64,000 nucleotides of DNA from Goodfellowiella coeruleoviolacea (GTDB lineage: Bacteria; Actinomycetota; Actinomycetes; Mycobacteriales; Pseudonocardiaceae): assembly GCF_024171785.1 (NCBI RefSeq), contig NZ_JAMTCK010000018.1, positions 62,001 through 126,000 of the forward strand, in the 5' to 3' direction. Position numbers and translations under genes: made by a program. Under the pieces are notes generated by a model. The model was not told the origin of the DNA and ran no database searches. It saw nothing but the letters and a program-made list of their open reading frames with translations. Below, in pieces: positions 46,519-55,419 of the stretch; position 1 is the first letter of the stretch, and the number at the start of each line of letters is the position of its first letter.

Positions 46519-47814
46519 ATGGACCAACCAACCCTGTGTCTTTCGCTGCTTCGTGACCTCCTCGACCATTCCGATCAGCTATCACGCGAGTCCGACAACT
46601 CCTTGCTCGAGTTGCTCCGCACCCTGGAGTCGGTGTCCCGGCTGGCCTCGCTCATGGCGCTGACGGTGGCGGCCGAGGCGGACCGACGTGGTGTTCCCAG
46701 TCAACACTCCTGTTCCTCACTGGGGGTCTTCCTGCGGCGGCTGCTCCGACTGTCACCAGGCGAGTCAGCGGAACGCGCCCGCATGGCCAGAGCGCTCACC
46801 GAGAGCATCGACGAGTCAACCGGCACCAGATATCCACCGGTGTTGCCGGCCACCGCGACGGCACTGCGCACCGGCGAACTCGACCTGGGTCACGTCCGAG
46901 TGATCGCTCGTACCCTGGCCGCACTGCCCCTCACGCTGCCAGATCAGGTCCGACGCGACGCCGAGGCCTTCCTCACCGAACAGGCCTCCCAACTCGACCC
47001 CCACCAGCTGACCGCCGTCGCACGAACCTTGCGCACCCGCCTGGACCAGGACGGCACGCTGCGCGAAGAACAGGACGCTGTCGAGCAACGAGAGCTGCAC
47101 ATCACCAGGGACCGGCGGGGACGCACGAGGATTCGCGGCGTACTGGACGCCGAGGCCGGTGCGGCACTGCAGACCGCCATCCACACGCTGGCCTCCCCCG
47201 GCCCTGCCGCCGATGGCAGAACCGATCCACGCGGCCCGGCCCGGCGTCGAGCCGACGCGCTGCTGGGCCTGGCCCACCACGCCCTCGACGGCGGTGGGCT
47301 GACCAGTGGGGTTGGCGAACGCCCGCATTTGAGCGTCACCATCGGCTTCACCCAGCTCCGCGACGTCGCTGGGACGGGAACGCTGGAGCGGGGTGATCCC
47401 ATCACCGCCCAGTCAGTCCGCCGAATCGCCTGCGATGCTCAGGTTATTCCGGCCGTGCTGAACGCGACTGGAGAACCACTGGACATCGGTCGCGCCTCCC
47501 CCACGGTCCCCGAACCGATACGCCGAGCGCTCGCTGTCCGGGACGGCGGCTGCGCCTTTCCCGGCTGTGACCGGTCGCCGTCGTGGTGCAACGCCCACCA
47601 CATCCGGCATTGGGTCGAGGGGGGAGACACTGCTCTCCGCAATCTCGTTTTGTTGTGCGGGCCGCATCATCGTGCGGTGCACCATGACGGCTGGCAGGTT
47701 CGGGTCGTCCACGGACGGGCTGAGTTCGTACCTCCTCGCTGGGTCGATCCGACGCGGCGTCCCCGCCGCAACGCCGGCCCGCACGACTTCAGTCGGTTCG
47801 ATGCCGCGAGTTGA
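46519..47814 (+). CDS. DUF222 protein with C-terminal HNH endonuclease (REP13E12-like)
   Basis: A 431-residue protein. The DUF222 region spans about residues 1-290 (LASLMALTVAAEADRRG, SAERARMARAL, GVLDAEAGAALQTAI). The C-terminal HNH nuclease shows CAFPGCDRSPSWCNAHHIRH, then LVLLCGPHHRAVHH, with paired Cys and His metal ligands. Such 13E12-type genes occur as several dispersed copies in actinomycetes, and their role is unsettled. The start ATG follows GAGGAGGTG. The 3' end overlaps the convergent molybdoenzyme gene by 26 bases. Confidence 0.9.
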   Translation: MDQPTLCLSLLRDLLDHSDQLSRESDNSLLELLRTLESVSRLASLMALTVAAEADRRGVPSQHSCSSLGVFLRRLLRLSPGESAERARMARALTESIDESTGTRYPPVLPATATALRTGELDLGHVRVIARTLAALPLTLPDQVRRDAEAFLTEQASQLDPHQLTAVARTLRTRLDQDGTLREEQDAVEQRELHITRDRRGRTRIRGVLDAEAGAALQTAIHTLASPGPAADGRTDPRGPARRRADALLGLAHHALDGGGLTSGVGERPHLSVTIGFTQLRDVAGTGTLERGDPITAQSVRRIACDAQVIPAVLNATGEPLDIGRASPTVPEPIRRALAVRDGGCAFPGCDRSPSWCNAHHIRHWVEGGDTALRNLVLLCGPHHRAVHHDGWQVRVVHGRAEFVPPRWVDPTRRPRRNAGPHDFSRFDAAS

Positions 47815-50140
47815 CGGGATCCGCGGCTTTGCCGGAGGGCTTGTCGAGCAGGGCAATCGGTGGTGGGGCAAGCACGGTCAGCTCGGGCAGCGGTCCGGTG
47901 AAACGCTCCACCTCGACCTTGGTGTGGCCTCCGCTGCACGCCTGGGACAGCGTCGAGGTAGGCAGGTCCGCGATGAGCACGTTGGGGTTGCCGTGCCGAC
48001 ACAGCCGTGGATCGGCGGGATCGGGGTCGTACCAGGCTCCTGTGGACAGCTGCACCACGGCAGGACGGACCAGTTCGGAAAGCCGCACGGCCGCCAGACA
48101 GGACCCGATGTCGTTGAACACCCGCACAATGTCGCCCTCCGCAAGGCCGCGCCGGGCCGCGTCCGCAGGGTGCATCCGCAGCGGTTCCCGATCACGAATT
48201 TTCGTGGACCTGCTGTGGTCTCCAACGTCGAACTGGCTGTGTAGACGCGATTTCGGTTGGTTCGCGAGCAGGTGCAGCGGATAGCGCTCGGCGCGTGATG
48301 ACTCACCGGCCTGCAGCTCCGCAGTCTCCAGCCAGTCGGGGTGGCCAGGACAGTCCTCGTAACCGAAACTCGCGATCGTCGCCGAGTGGATCTCGATCCG
48401 TCCACTCGGCGTCCTCAGTGGATTCTGTTCCGGGTCAGCACGGAACGCGTCGAACAGCACCCGGTGAGGCGGCTTGGGTGGCAGCGCAACAGCGCCGGCT
48501 GACCAGAACTCGGCGAACCTGGGAATGCCGCTGTTGTCACCACCAAGGCCGTCCCGCCACTCCTCGTAGAGGTGTGTCAGCCATTCCATGGCGTCCCTGC
48601 CCTCGGTGAACGCCGTGTGCACGCCGAGTCGGTCCGCCAGTTGACTGAAGATCGTGTAGTCGTTCCGCGACAGGCCCACGGGCGCGGTGAGCGCTGGCAT
48701 GGCGAGCAGCAGGGGGTCGGCGTTGCCCATGCCGAAATCGTCCCGTTCGATGGTCATGGTTGTGGGCAGCACGATGTCTGCGTGCCGCGCGGTGCTCGTC
48801 CAGAACGGTTCGTGAACGACGATGGTCTCCGGGCGGGTGAACGCCCGACGCAACCGCGCCAGGTCCTGGTGGTGGTGGAAGGGGTTCCCACCACACCAGT
48901 AGACCAGCCGGATGTCTGGATAGGACAGTCGCTCGCCGTTGAACTCGTATTCCCCGCCCGGGTTCAACAGCATGTCGGCGATCCGGGCGACCGGGATGAA
49001 GGTGCTGATCGGATTGCGGCCCTGGGGCAGGCTGGGCAGATGCACTGCCGCAGAGCGTTCTCCCGGGTAGGCCGTTGAGCCGTAGCCGTGCCCGAATCCG
49101 CCGCCCGGCAGGCCGATCTGCCCGAGCATGGCGGCGAGCACCACGGCCAGCCACAGCGGTTGCTCACCATGTCTGGCCCGTTGGAGCGACCAGCTGACCG
49201 TGATCAGGGTGCGGCCAGTGGCCATCTGCCGGGCCAACACGCGAATCCGGTGCGCGGGCACCTCGGTGATCCGCTCCGCCCACTCCGGTGTGCGCCCCTT
49301 GGCCAACACGTCCGCGGCGAATTCGGGGTAGCCCGTGCAGTATCGCTCCACAAAGCCGTGGTCAACCAGGTTTTCACTGATCAGCACATGTGCCACGGCC
49401 AGCATGAGTGCCGTGTCAGTCCCGGGGCGCGGGGCGATCCACTCCGCATTGGCCTCGTCCGGGGTGTCGTCCCGGATGGGGCTGATCGAGACGAACCGGG
49501 TGCCGCGTGCTCGTGCCTGAGCAAGTCGTGACCGCAGCTGGTGTCGGGCTACGCCGCCGGAGGACATCATGGCGTTCTTGGCGGAGATCCCGCCGAAGGC
49601 GACGACAAGATCGGTGTGGGTGGCGATCGAGTCCCACGAGGTGGCGTTGCTCAGCACCTCGTCGAAGCCACCAACCACGTGCGGTAGCAGCACCTCGCTC
49701 GCCCCGTAGCTGTACGTGCCCACTGACCGGACATACCCACCGAGACAGTTGAGAAAGCGGTGCAACTGTCCCAGCGCGTGGTGGAACCGGCCCGCACTGG
49801 CCCACCCGTAGGAACCGCCGAACACCGCCTGCCCACCGTGGTGGTCGTACACCCTGCGCAGTTCTGCGGCGAGTAGATCCAGAACTCGGTCCCAGTCCAG
49901 GGGAACGAATGGCTCAGCTCCACGACGTGGTGCGCTTCCCGGTCCCCTCCGCAGCCACCCCAGGCGTACGTAGGGCCGGTCGATGCGCGTGGGGTGGTGC
50001 TGGGCCGAGGCGACGTTGTGAATCAGCTCGTTCGGCTCTGGGTCGTCGACGTAAGGTGTGACGCTGGTCAGCCGGACGCCGTCGGTCTCGGCGTGGAAGG
50101 CGCCCCAGTGGGTCAGATGGGTGCCTCGGGTGCGGCTCAT
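47789..50140 (-). CDS. bisC: Biotin sulfoxide reductase-type molybdoenzyme
   Basis: A 783-residue molybdopterin guanine dinucleotide enzyme of the DMSO/TMAO/biotin sulfoxide reductase group. The start MSRTRGTHLTHWGAFHAETD lacks an iron-sulfur cysteine cluster, as expected for this group. The Mo ligand is probably the Ser in GTYSYGASEVLLPHVVG. Other segments are RPYVRLGWLRRG and a C-terminal VEVERFTGPLPELTV. There is no Tat signal, so it is cytoplasmic, which fits BisC rather than periplasmic TorA/DmsA. It follows bioN by 114 bases on the same strand. BisC reduces biotin sulfoxide to biotin, so the context supports biotin salvage. Confidence 0.85.
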   Translation of the reverse strand: MSRTRGTHLTHWGAFHAETDGVRLTSVTPYVDDPEPNELIHNVASAQHHPTRIDRPYVRLGWLRRGPGSAPRRGAEPFVPLDWDRVLDLLAAELRRVYDHHGGQAVFGGSYGWASAGRFHHALGQLHRFLNCLGGYVRSVGTYSYGASEVLLPHVVGGFDEVLSNATSWDSIATHTDLVVAFGGISAKNAMMSSGGVARHQLRSRLAQARARGTRFVSISPIRDDTPDEANAEWIAPRPGTDTALMLAVAHVLISENLVDHGFVERYCTGYPEFAADVLAKGRTPEWAERITEVPAHRIRVLARQMATGRTLITVSWSLQRARHGEQPLWLAVVLAAMLGQIGLPGGGFGHGYGSTAYPGERSAAVHLPSLPQGRNPISTFIPVARIADMLLNPGGEYEFNGERLSYPDIRLVYWCGGNPFHHHQDLARLRRAFTRPETIVVHEPFWTSTARHADIVLPTTMTIERDDFGMGNADPLLLAMPALTAPVGLSRNDYTIFSQLADRLGVHTAFTEGRDAMEWLTHLYEEWRDGLGGDNSGIPRFAEFWSAGAVALPPKPPHRVLFDAFRADPEQNPLRTPSGRIEIHSATIASFGYEDCPGHPDWLETAELQAGESSRAERYPLHLLANQPKSRLHSQFDVGDHSRSTKIRDREPLRMHPADAARRGLAEGDIVRVFNDIGSCLAAVRLSELVRPAVVQLSTGAWYDPDPADPRLCRHGNPNVLIADLPTSTLSQACSGGHTKVEVERFTGPLPELTVLAPPPIALLDKPSGKAADPVNSRHRTD

Positions 50141-50254
50141 GGTGCGTCCTCCGAACGCTGGGCGGCCAGAAGTTCGAACGCGGCTCGGCTGTTGATCGTT
50201 CCTGCCGTGTTCGGGATGCCGTCTGCGGCGGCGTGTCCTGCTGTGCTCCGCTCA

Positions 50255-50884
50255 TCATCGTTGGTCGTGACGGGACACCGGCTGGTCGACGGCGACACCT
50301 CGGGCGGTGATGGCCTCGCCCAGGGCCTCGGCTGAGCGCAGCAGGCGGACGATGACCGGGACGACCACCCGCCAGGAGGTTCGTCGCATTCCCCGGGCGC
50401 GGTAGGCGTCGCTGGAGGTGTGCCAGGCCGAGGCGACGAGTGGAATGCACCGGATGGTCAGCGCCAGCACCAGTGCCACTCGACGCGGGCTGACACCAAC
50501 ACGAGCGAGCGGGCGGGCAAGTCGCTCGAAGAGCACCAGCATGGTGCTCACCTTGGTCGTGGCTGTGACCAGGCCGGCCAGGAGCACGACGATGAGCAGT
50601 TGACCACCGATGACCAGGGATTTCTGCCAGGTCGCGGTGAGCAGTTGGAACGCCACGACCAAGGCCAGGAACGGCAGCAGAACCCGGGTGTTCCGCCACA
50701 GCAGCCGGAAGGGCATTCGGGTGGCTGGATACAGCAAGGCGGTGATCGCCAGTTCGGTTCCGACAACCGCGACATGTGATGTGAGCAGGACCCCGGTGAC
50801 GGCGAGGGCCAGCCCGAGCAGCTTGGGGCCGGCGGGGACGGCGTGCAGCCAGGACGTGCCTGGGTGGTAGGTGGTGACGCTCAC
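50255..50884 (-). CDS. bioN: Energy-coupling factor transmembrane protein (BioN/EcfT)
   Basis: A 209-residue membrane protein with five to six helices (GLALAVTGVLLTSHVAVVG, LLPFLALVVAFQL). The EcfT coupling motifs are present as ARG signatures: YRARGMRR and AITARGVAV. It links the BioM ATPase to the BioY substrate-binding component. GTG 50884 overlaps the bioM stop in a GTGA arrangement. Confidence 0.92.
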   Translation of the reverse strand: MSVTTYHPGTSWLHAVPAGPKLLGLALAVTGVLLTSHVAVVGTELAITALLYPATRMPFRLLWRNTRVLLPFLALVVAFQLLTATWQKSLVIGGQLLIVVLLAGLVTATTKVSTMLVLFERLARPLARVGVSPRRVALVLALTIRCIPLVASAWHTSSDAYRARGMRRTSWRVVVPVIVRLLRSAEALGEAITARGVAVDQPVSRHDQR

Positions 50885-51591
50885 CGCGGGGTGTTCCGAC
50901 CTGGTGCGGTACCGCCGGCGCTCACCAGCGCCCGGTAGTGATCGACCGCTTCGCTGGGGGCGCCGTCAAAAGCCAGCCTGCCCTCGTCGATCACCAGCAC
51001 CCGGTCGAAGTCGTGCAGGATGTCCAGGTGGTGCGTCAGCAGGATGACCTGCTGCGGCAGTGCCTTCAGGGTCTCCACCACGAGCGTGACGTTGCGCAGG
51101 TCCAGCAGGGTGGTTGGCTCGTCGCAGATCAGAATCTCCGGTTCGGTCACCAGCACCGCGGCGAGGGCCAGCATCTGCTTCTGCCCGCCGGAGAGCAGGT
51201 GGGCCGGGCGGTCGTGGTGTGCGGCCAGTCCGTATCGCGCGAGGATGTCGGTCGTCCGGCGCGCGACGTCAGCCTTGCTCAGGCCACGGCCGGACAGACC
51301 GATGGCCACGTCCTCGGCGACCGTGGGCATGATGATCTGGGTGTCCGCGTCGGGGAACACGAAGCCCACGCGCTGTCGAATCCGGTGACCGTGCTTGCGG
51401 GTGTCCAAACCGTCGACCAGCACGCGTCCGCGTTCGGGGATGACCAGGCCGTTGAGCATTCTCGCCAAGGTCGACTTGCCGGAACCGTTGGCGCCGATGA
51501 TGCCGACCCGGGACTCGGTCAACGTGAGGTCGATGCCGTGCAGGACCGGGTGATCATCGTAGGAGTGGTGGACGCCTTCCACCCGGATCAT
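50881..51591 (-). CDS. bioM: Energy-coupling factor ATPase (BioM/EcfA)
   Basis: A 236-residue ABC ATPase. Walker A GANGSGKST, Q-loop region VGFVFPDADTQI typical of ECF ATPases, signature LSGGQKQ and Walker B ILICDEPTTLLD. ATG 51591 overlaps the bioY stop by 4 bases. It powers biotin uptake with BioN and BioY. Confidence 0.93.
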   Translation of the reverse strand: MIRVEGVHHSYDDHPVLHGIDLTLTESRVGIIGANGSGKSTLARMLNGLVIPERGRVLVDGLDTRKHGHRIRQRVGFVFPDADTQIIMPTVAEDVAIGLSGRGLSKADVARRTTDILARYGLAAHHDRPAHLLSGGQKQMLALAAVLVTEPEILICDEPTTLLDLRNVTLVVETLKALPQQVILLTHHLDILHDFDRVLVIDEGRLAFDGAPSEAVDHYRALVSAGGTAPGRNTPR

Positions 51592-52235
51592 CGTTCGCCG
51601 CTCCGCCGTCCCGCCGCGGGAATGGGGTAGGCGCGGTGCACGGCCGCAGTGATCAGCGCGCTGAGCACGACCTTGATCGCGTCTCCCGGCAGGAACTGGA
51701 GGGACGACACGATCGTGGCGAGCAGTCCGCTGTCGACCCGCCACGCGGTGACGGGGATGCCGATCGCGTAGATCGCCACGATGCCACCCAGGACGTTCGC
51801 CAGGATCAACCCGGGCAGGCGGGTACGGCCGGTCACCTTGGTCACCAGCACACCGATGACGAAGGCGCCGAGCAGCCACCCGATCAGGTAACCCCCAGTG
51901 GGCCCGACGAACACCCCGATTCCGCCGCGGCCACCGGGCAGCAGCGGCAGGCCCGCCGCCACCAGGACGAGTAGCGTCAGCACGGCGAGCATGCCCCGTT
52001 TGGCGCCGAGGATGCTGCCGGCGAGCATCACGCCGAGCGACTGCGCGGTGATGGGGACCGCGGATCCGAAGAGCGCGAAGCTGCCCGGCAGCCCGAGCAC
52101 CGCGATGAGGGCCGCGAACAGCGCGATCAGTGCGAGGTCGCGGGGTAAGAGACCGATGCGGCTGGCGGTCGGCTCGGTGTCGGGTGCGGGGTCCGCGCCG
52201 GCGCGGTCGTTGACGGGGTCAGCTGGCGTGGACAT
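51588..52235 (-). CDS. bioY: Biotin transporter substrate-binding component BioY
   Basis: A 215-residue membrane protein with six predicted helices. Typical BioY segments are FGSAVPITAQSLGVMLAGSILG, GIGVFVGPTGGYLIGW and the C-terminal LPGDAIKVVLSALI. It binds biotin in the membrane and heads the bioYMN-bisC operon. ATG 52235 has GAGGAA upstream. The hydrophilic first 30 residues are an actinobacterial extension. Confidence 0.94.
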   Translation of the reverse strand: MSTPADPVNDRAGADPAPDTEPTASRIGLLPRDLALIALFAALIAVLGLPGSFALFGSAVPITAQSLGVMLAGSILGAKRGMLAVLTLLVLVAAGLPLLPGGRGGIGVFVGPTGGYLIGWLLGAFVIGVLVTKVTGRTRLPGLILANVLGGIVAIYAIGIPVTAWRVDSGLLATIVSSLQFLPGDAIKVVLSALITAAVHRAYPIPAAGRRSGER

Positions 52236-52968
52236 GGGTTTCCTCGGGGTTGGGTTACGGGGTGTCACGGCCGTCCCTCGTTGGAGGGCAGCCCGTGTGC
52301 ACGCCTGATGGTATTCGGCATGTGGGGAGAGGTGGAGACCTGCTTTGTGCTCTCGTGACCCGCGACACTGGGCATCGTCGCTGGCCATGCGGGTTGTTCC
52401 CAGAATGCGGGAGCTGCGGACGGGGGTTGATCGGTGGAGTACCACCGGGTTGTTGTCTGTGTTGCGTGACGACGACAACGGCGGGGATGGTCGTGCGGCC
52501 CGCTTCGAACTGGTGTCAGCCGCACTGTTGACGGTGCTTCCGGTGCGACTACCGCACTGTTGGTGATCGCCGTGCGGGGGGCTGACCAGCCCGCTTCCCG
52601 CGTCAACGAGATGGGTTCTGTCCGATCCGCCGGGGAGGCGCAACTGTCGTCGCCTGATGGGCTCGGAGCCGCGCGAGGCAACGGCGGCCGTGCCGGGTGT
52701 ACGGGGCCGACGGCTTGGTCAATCGGAGGGTTGGCGAAGCCTGATCGGGCCTGGCTCTCGTAGAATTGTGGAACAATCCTGCCCGCAGCGCCAGCACCGG
52801 ATGACCGGGCGCGGCGTTCAGTGCGCCGCGCTGCGAACTGTCGGAGTTCATCCGGTCGGTGGTGCGGGCTCGGTTCGAGCAGTCGGCGAGCCGGGTGGCT
52901 GGCGGCCACCAGACCGGGCTACCGTCCGCAACCGCACGGCCTGTGCGCATCAGAATGGGAGATACCCG
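52236..52968. other. Divergent control region between bioY and pxpA
   Basis: About 730 bases without a gene that I can support. A plus-strand frame at 52345-52566 (73 codons) has no recognisable product or ribosome binding site. The region should hold the bioY promoter. The only clear signal is an inverted repeat at 52765-52777. No BioQ or BirA box was identified with confidence. Confidence 0.5.
52765..52777. promoter_or_regulatory. Inverted repeat overlapping a -10-like hexamer upstream of pxpA
   Basis: ATTGTGGAACAAT: ATTGT and ACAAT are exact inverted arms around GGA. It overlaps TAGAAT (52761-52766), a good -10 hexamer, although no matching -35 is evident. It resembles operators of GntR/IclR-type repressors and lies 192 bases before pxpA. 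No regulator gene is adjacent. Confidence 0.45.
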
Positions 52969-53748
52969 ATGACCGAGCAGCCCTCGACCGGCCCGGTGGT
53001 CGATCTGAACAGCGACCTCGGTGAGGGCTTCGGCATCTGGCCGCTCGGCGACGACGACGCCCTGTTGGACATCGTCTCCAGTGCGAACGTGGCCTGCGGC
53101 TTCCACGCGGGTGACCCTTCGGTGTTGCGGCGGGTGACCGAACGGGCCGCTGAACGCGGTGTGGTGATCGGCGCTCAGGTCGGCTATCGGGACCTGCCGG
53201 GCTTTGGCCGCCGGTTCATTGACGTGGACCCGGCCGAACTCGTCAACGACGTCATCTACCAGATCGCCGCGCTGGACGGGTTCGCTCGGATCGCCGGCAC
53301 CAGGGTCAGGTACGTCAAGCCGCACGGTGCCCTGTACAACGCGATTGTCACCCACGCTGAGCAGGCGGCCGCCGTGGTGGAGGCAGTCCGGCGTTACGAC
53401 CCCGACCTGCCTGTTCTCGGGCTGCCCAACTCGGAATGGCTGCGGCAGGCCGAAGCCGCCGGGCTGCGGCCGGTGACCGAGGCCTTTGCCGACCGTGCCT
53501 ACACGGCGGAAGGCACGCTGGTCTCCCGTCGCCTACCCGGTGCTGTCGTGCACGATTCCGCCGAGGTGGTGCGACGCAGTGTGCGCATGGCCACCGAGGG
53601 CACCGTGCAAGCGGTCGACGGCAGCACGATCTCGGTTCACCCACGGTCACTGTGCGTGCATGGTGACACACCGGGCGCGGTTGAGATCGCCCGTCAGGTG
53701 CGGGCCGGCCTCCTGGCGGCAGGGGTCTCTGTCCGCGCGTTCGCCTAG
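52969..53748 (+). CDS. pxpA: 5-oxoprolinase subunit A (LamB/YcsF family)
   Basis: A 259-residue LamB/YcsF protein: [11 protein letters not shown] at the N-terminus, [35 protein letters not shown], and [12 protein letters not shown] near the end. Family members are the A subunit of ATP-dependent 5-oxoproline hydrolysis, working with PxpB and PxpC. Those partners are not adjacent here, which is unusual. ATG 52969 has GGGAGA upstream. A broken FAD-dependent oxidoreductase follows. Confidence 0.9.
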   Translation: MTEQPSTGPVVDLNSDLGEGFGIWPLGDDDALLDIVSSANVACGFHAGDPSVLRRVTERAAERGVVIGAQVGYRDLPGFGRRFIDVDPAELVNDVIYQIAALDGFARIAGTRVRYVKPHGALYNAIVTHAEQAAAVVEAVRRYDPDLPVLGLPNSEWLRQAEAAGLRPVTEAFADRAYTAEGTLVSRRLPGAVVHDSAEVVRRSVRMATEGTVQAVDGSTISVHPRSLCVHGDTPGAVEIARQVRAGLLAAGVSVRAFA

Positions 53749-54084
53749 GTTCCACCTCCGCTCGGCCCGTTTTCGTCCCGGGTTCTGCCGGGTGTGGCAC
53801 TCTCCTGGGAGAGTGTGTCGGGGGTGTGGGCCGTGGTGGCGTAGCGGCGCCGGGGCAGGATGCCGTGGCAGCGGGGCGGCGGGGTCGACAACAGTGGTTG
53901 GGTGAGGTGTTCCGCGTTCGGGGATCGCGCGGGTGTGTCAGCGGTGGCACACGGGCTGCTGGTGACCCTGTCACGCGTCTGCGGTCGGCGCGGGCCGGTG
54001 CGTCGTGATTCGCCGGCCTGGATCGGGTGGGCGAGCGCGGGCATCGACCAACAAACTCGATAGGGTGAATATCAGGGAGCGCAC
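53749..54084. other. Intergenic region after pxpA
   Basis: About 335 bases with no gene. It contains a small hairpin at 53798-53815 (CACTCTC-CTGG-GAGAGTG), a possible weak terminator 49 bases past the pxpA stop, and presumably the original promoter of the downstream pseudogene. Confidence 0.45.
53798..53815 (+). terminator. Short hairpin, possible pxpA terminator
   Basis: CACTCTC pairs with GAGAGTG around a CTGG loop: 7 base pairs, no U run. Plausible by position only. Confidence 0.35.
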
Positions 54085-55182
54085 ATGACTGTCCGCGACT
54101 ATCGCTTCCCGAACAGTGTGACTGTGGTGGGAGCGGGCGTCGTCGGACTGTCCGTGGCGTGGTTTCTCCAGTCACGGGGCGTTGATGTCACCGTGCTGGA
54201 GCGGCGGCGCGTGGCTGCCGGTGCCTCGTGGGGCAACGCCGGCTGGTTGGCGCCGACCCTCGCCGTCCCGTTGCCCGAACCCGCGACCCTGCGGGCTGGG
54301 CTGGCGGGCTTCCTGACGCCGACCGCACCGCTGTACGTGCCGTTGCGCGTCGACCCGGTGCTGGTGCGCTTCCTGTGGTCGCTGGCCCGGAACAGGACGG
54401 CGCGGCGCTGACGGACGGGCATGGCCGCGCTGGCCCCGATGAACGTCCGGGCACTGGCCGCCCACGACGCGCTCATCGCCGGAGGGGTGAACGCGGTCAC
54501 CCTGTCGGCGGATCCGTTGCTGATCGCCATGCGAACCGAGGGTGAGCGCCGCGCGGTGGTCGACGAGTTGGAGCGGGTGCGCGCCGCCGGGCAGGACGTC
54601 GACTACGACCTGCTCGGCGGGGACCAGGTGGCGGTGGCCGAGCCGGCGCTCACCCCCGCGATCGGTGCCGGGCTGCGGCTGCGGGGCCAGCGTTGCGTGT
54701 CTCCTGGTGGTTATGTCAGCGCGCTCGCCGCTGCCGTGCGCGGCCGGGGCGGCCGGGTCGAGGAGGGGGGTGACGGTCACGGGCTGCACGACCGCGGCGA
54801 TGGGGTCGCGGTGCGCGTGCGGGACGTCGCGGGCCGGGCCGACAGCGTGCGCACTGACGCCGTGGTGATCGCCAACGGCGCCTGGTTGAGTCGCCTGGCT
54901 CGCCGGTTCGGGGTTCGTCAACCGGTGCAGGCCGGCCGGGGCTACAGCTACTGAGGGGTGTTGACTGGACGTCCCGTACAGCCCGAATGGGTGGGCGCAC
55001 GGCCCTGCACGGCGGACGGTCTTCCCCTGGTCGGCCCCACCCGGTCACCGCGGGTGTTCGTCGCGGGCGGGCACGGCATGTGGGGCATGATCAACGGCCC
55101 GCTGACCGGCCAACTCCTCGCCGAGGCGGTCGTCATCGGCCGACCGGTTGCGGAGCTGGCCGCCCTGCACCCGTTGCGGTGA
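54085..55182 (+). pseudogene. Broken FAD-dependent amino-acid oxidoreductase (DadA-like)
   Basis: One reading frame carries three pieces of a DadA/glycine oxidase-like flavoenzyme: an N-terminal FAD fold (VTVVGAGVVGLSVAWFLQ), a middle part (GMAALAPMNVRALAAHDALI through NGAWLSRLARRFG), and a C-terminus (EWVGARPCTADGLPLVG with GGHGMWGMINGPLTG). In-frame TGA codons at 54409 and 54952 interrupt it. The first replaces a position that is normally Trp after the Arg pair, consistent with TGG to TGA. At the second, about 60-70 residues of substrate domain seem to be deleted between GRGYSY and EWVGARP. A good ribosome binding site (GGGAG) remains. Inactive gene. Confidence 0.85.
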
Positions 55183-55340
55183 GCCGGATCAGGGGTGCGG
55201 CGAACTGGCCGCTGCCCCGGATTCCGCGACGGCGGCACACGTATTCCGAAAGCGGCGCCGAGCGAAAACCACGGGATTCGGTCGACGCCGTGCGCGTGAT
55301 CAACTGTTTATCTGTTCAGTCTCGCGAAATTTTTGTTTTT

Positions 55341-55349
55341 GTGCTATAA
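55341..55349 (+). promoter_or_regulatory. Extended -10 promoter in an AT-rich leader of the dienelactone hydrolase gene
   Basis: TGCTATAAT is a perfect -10 with the TGn extension. No TTGACA-like -35 is visible, as allowed for extended -10 promoters. It lies in a strikingly AT-rich stretch (about 55295-55390). It would give a leader of about 65 bases. Confidence 0.65.
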
Positions 55350-55419
55350 TCCAAGTTTGTCGATATAGCATTCAGAACGAATTAACCCCGCCATTCCGCA
55401 TTGAAAGGCTGTTTCGTTC

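Noticed and set aside
54409-54954. In-frame TGA codons as selenocysteine sites in the FAD oxidoreductase
   Set aside because: The first replaces a Trp-like position, the second coincides with a deletion, and no SECIS-like hairpin or Cys/Sec active site is expected in this family.
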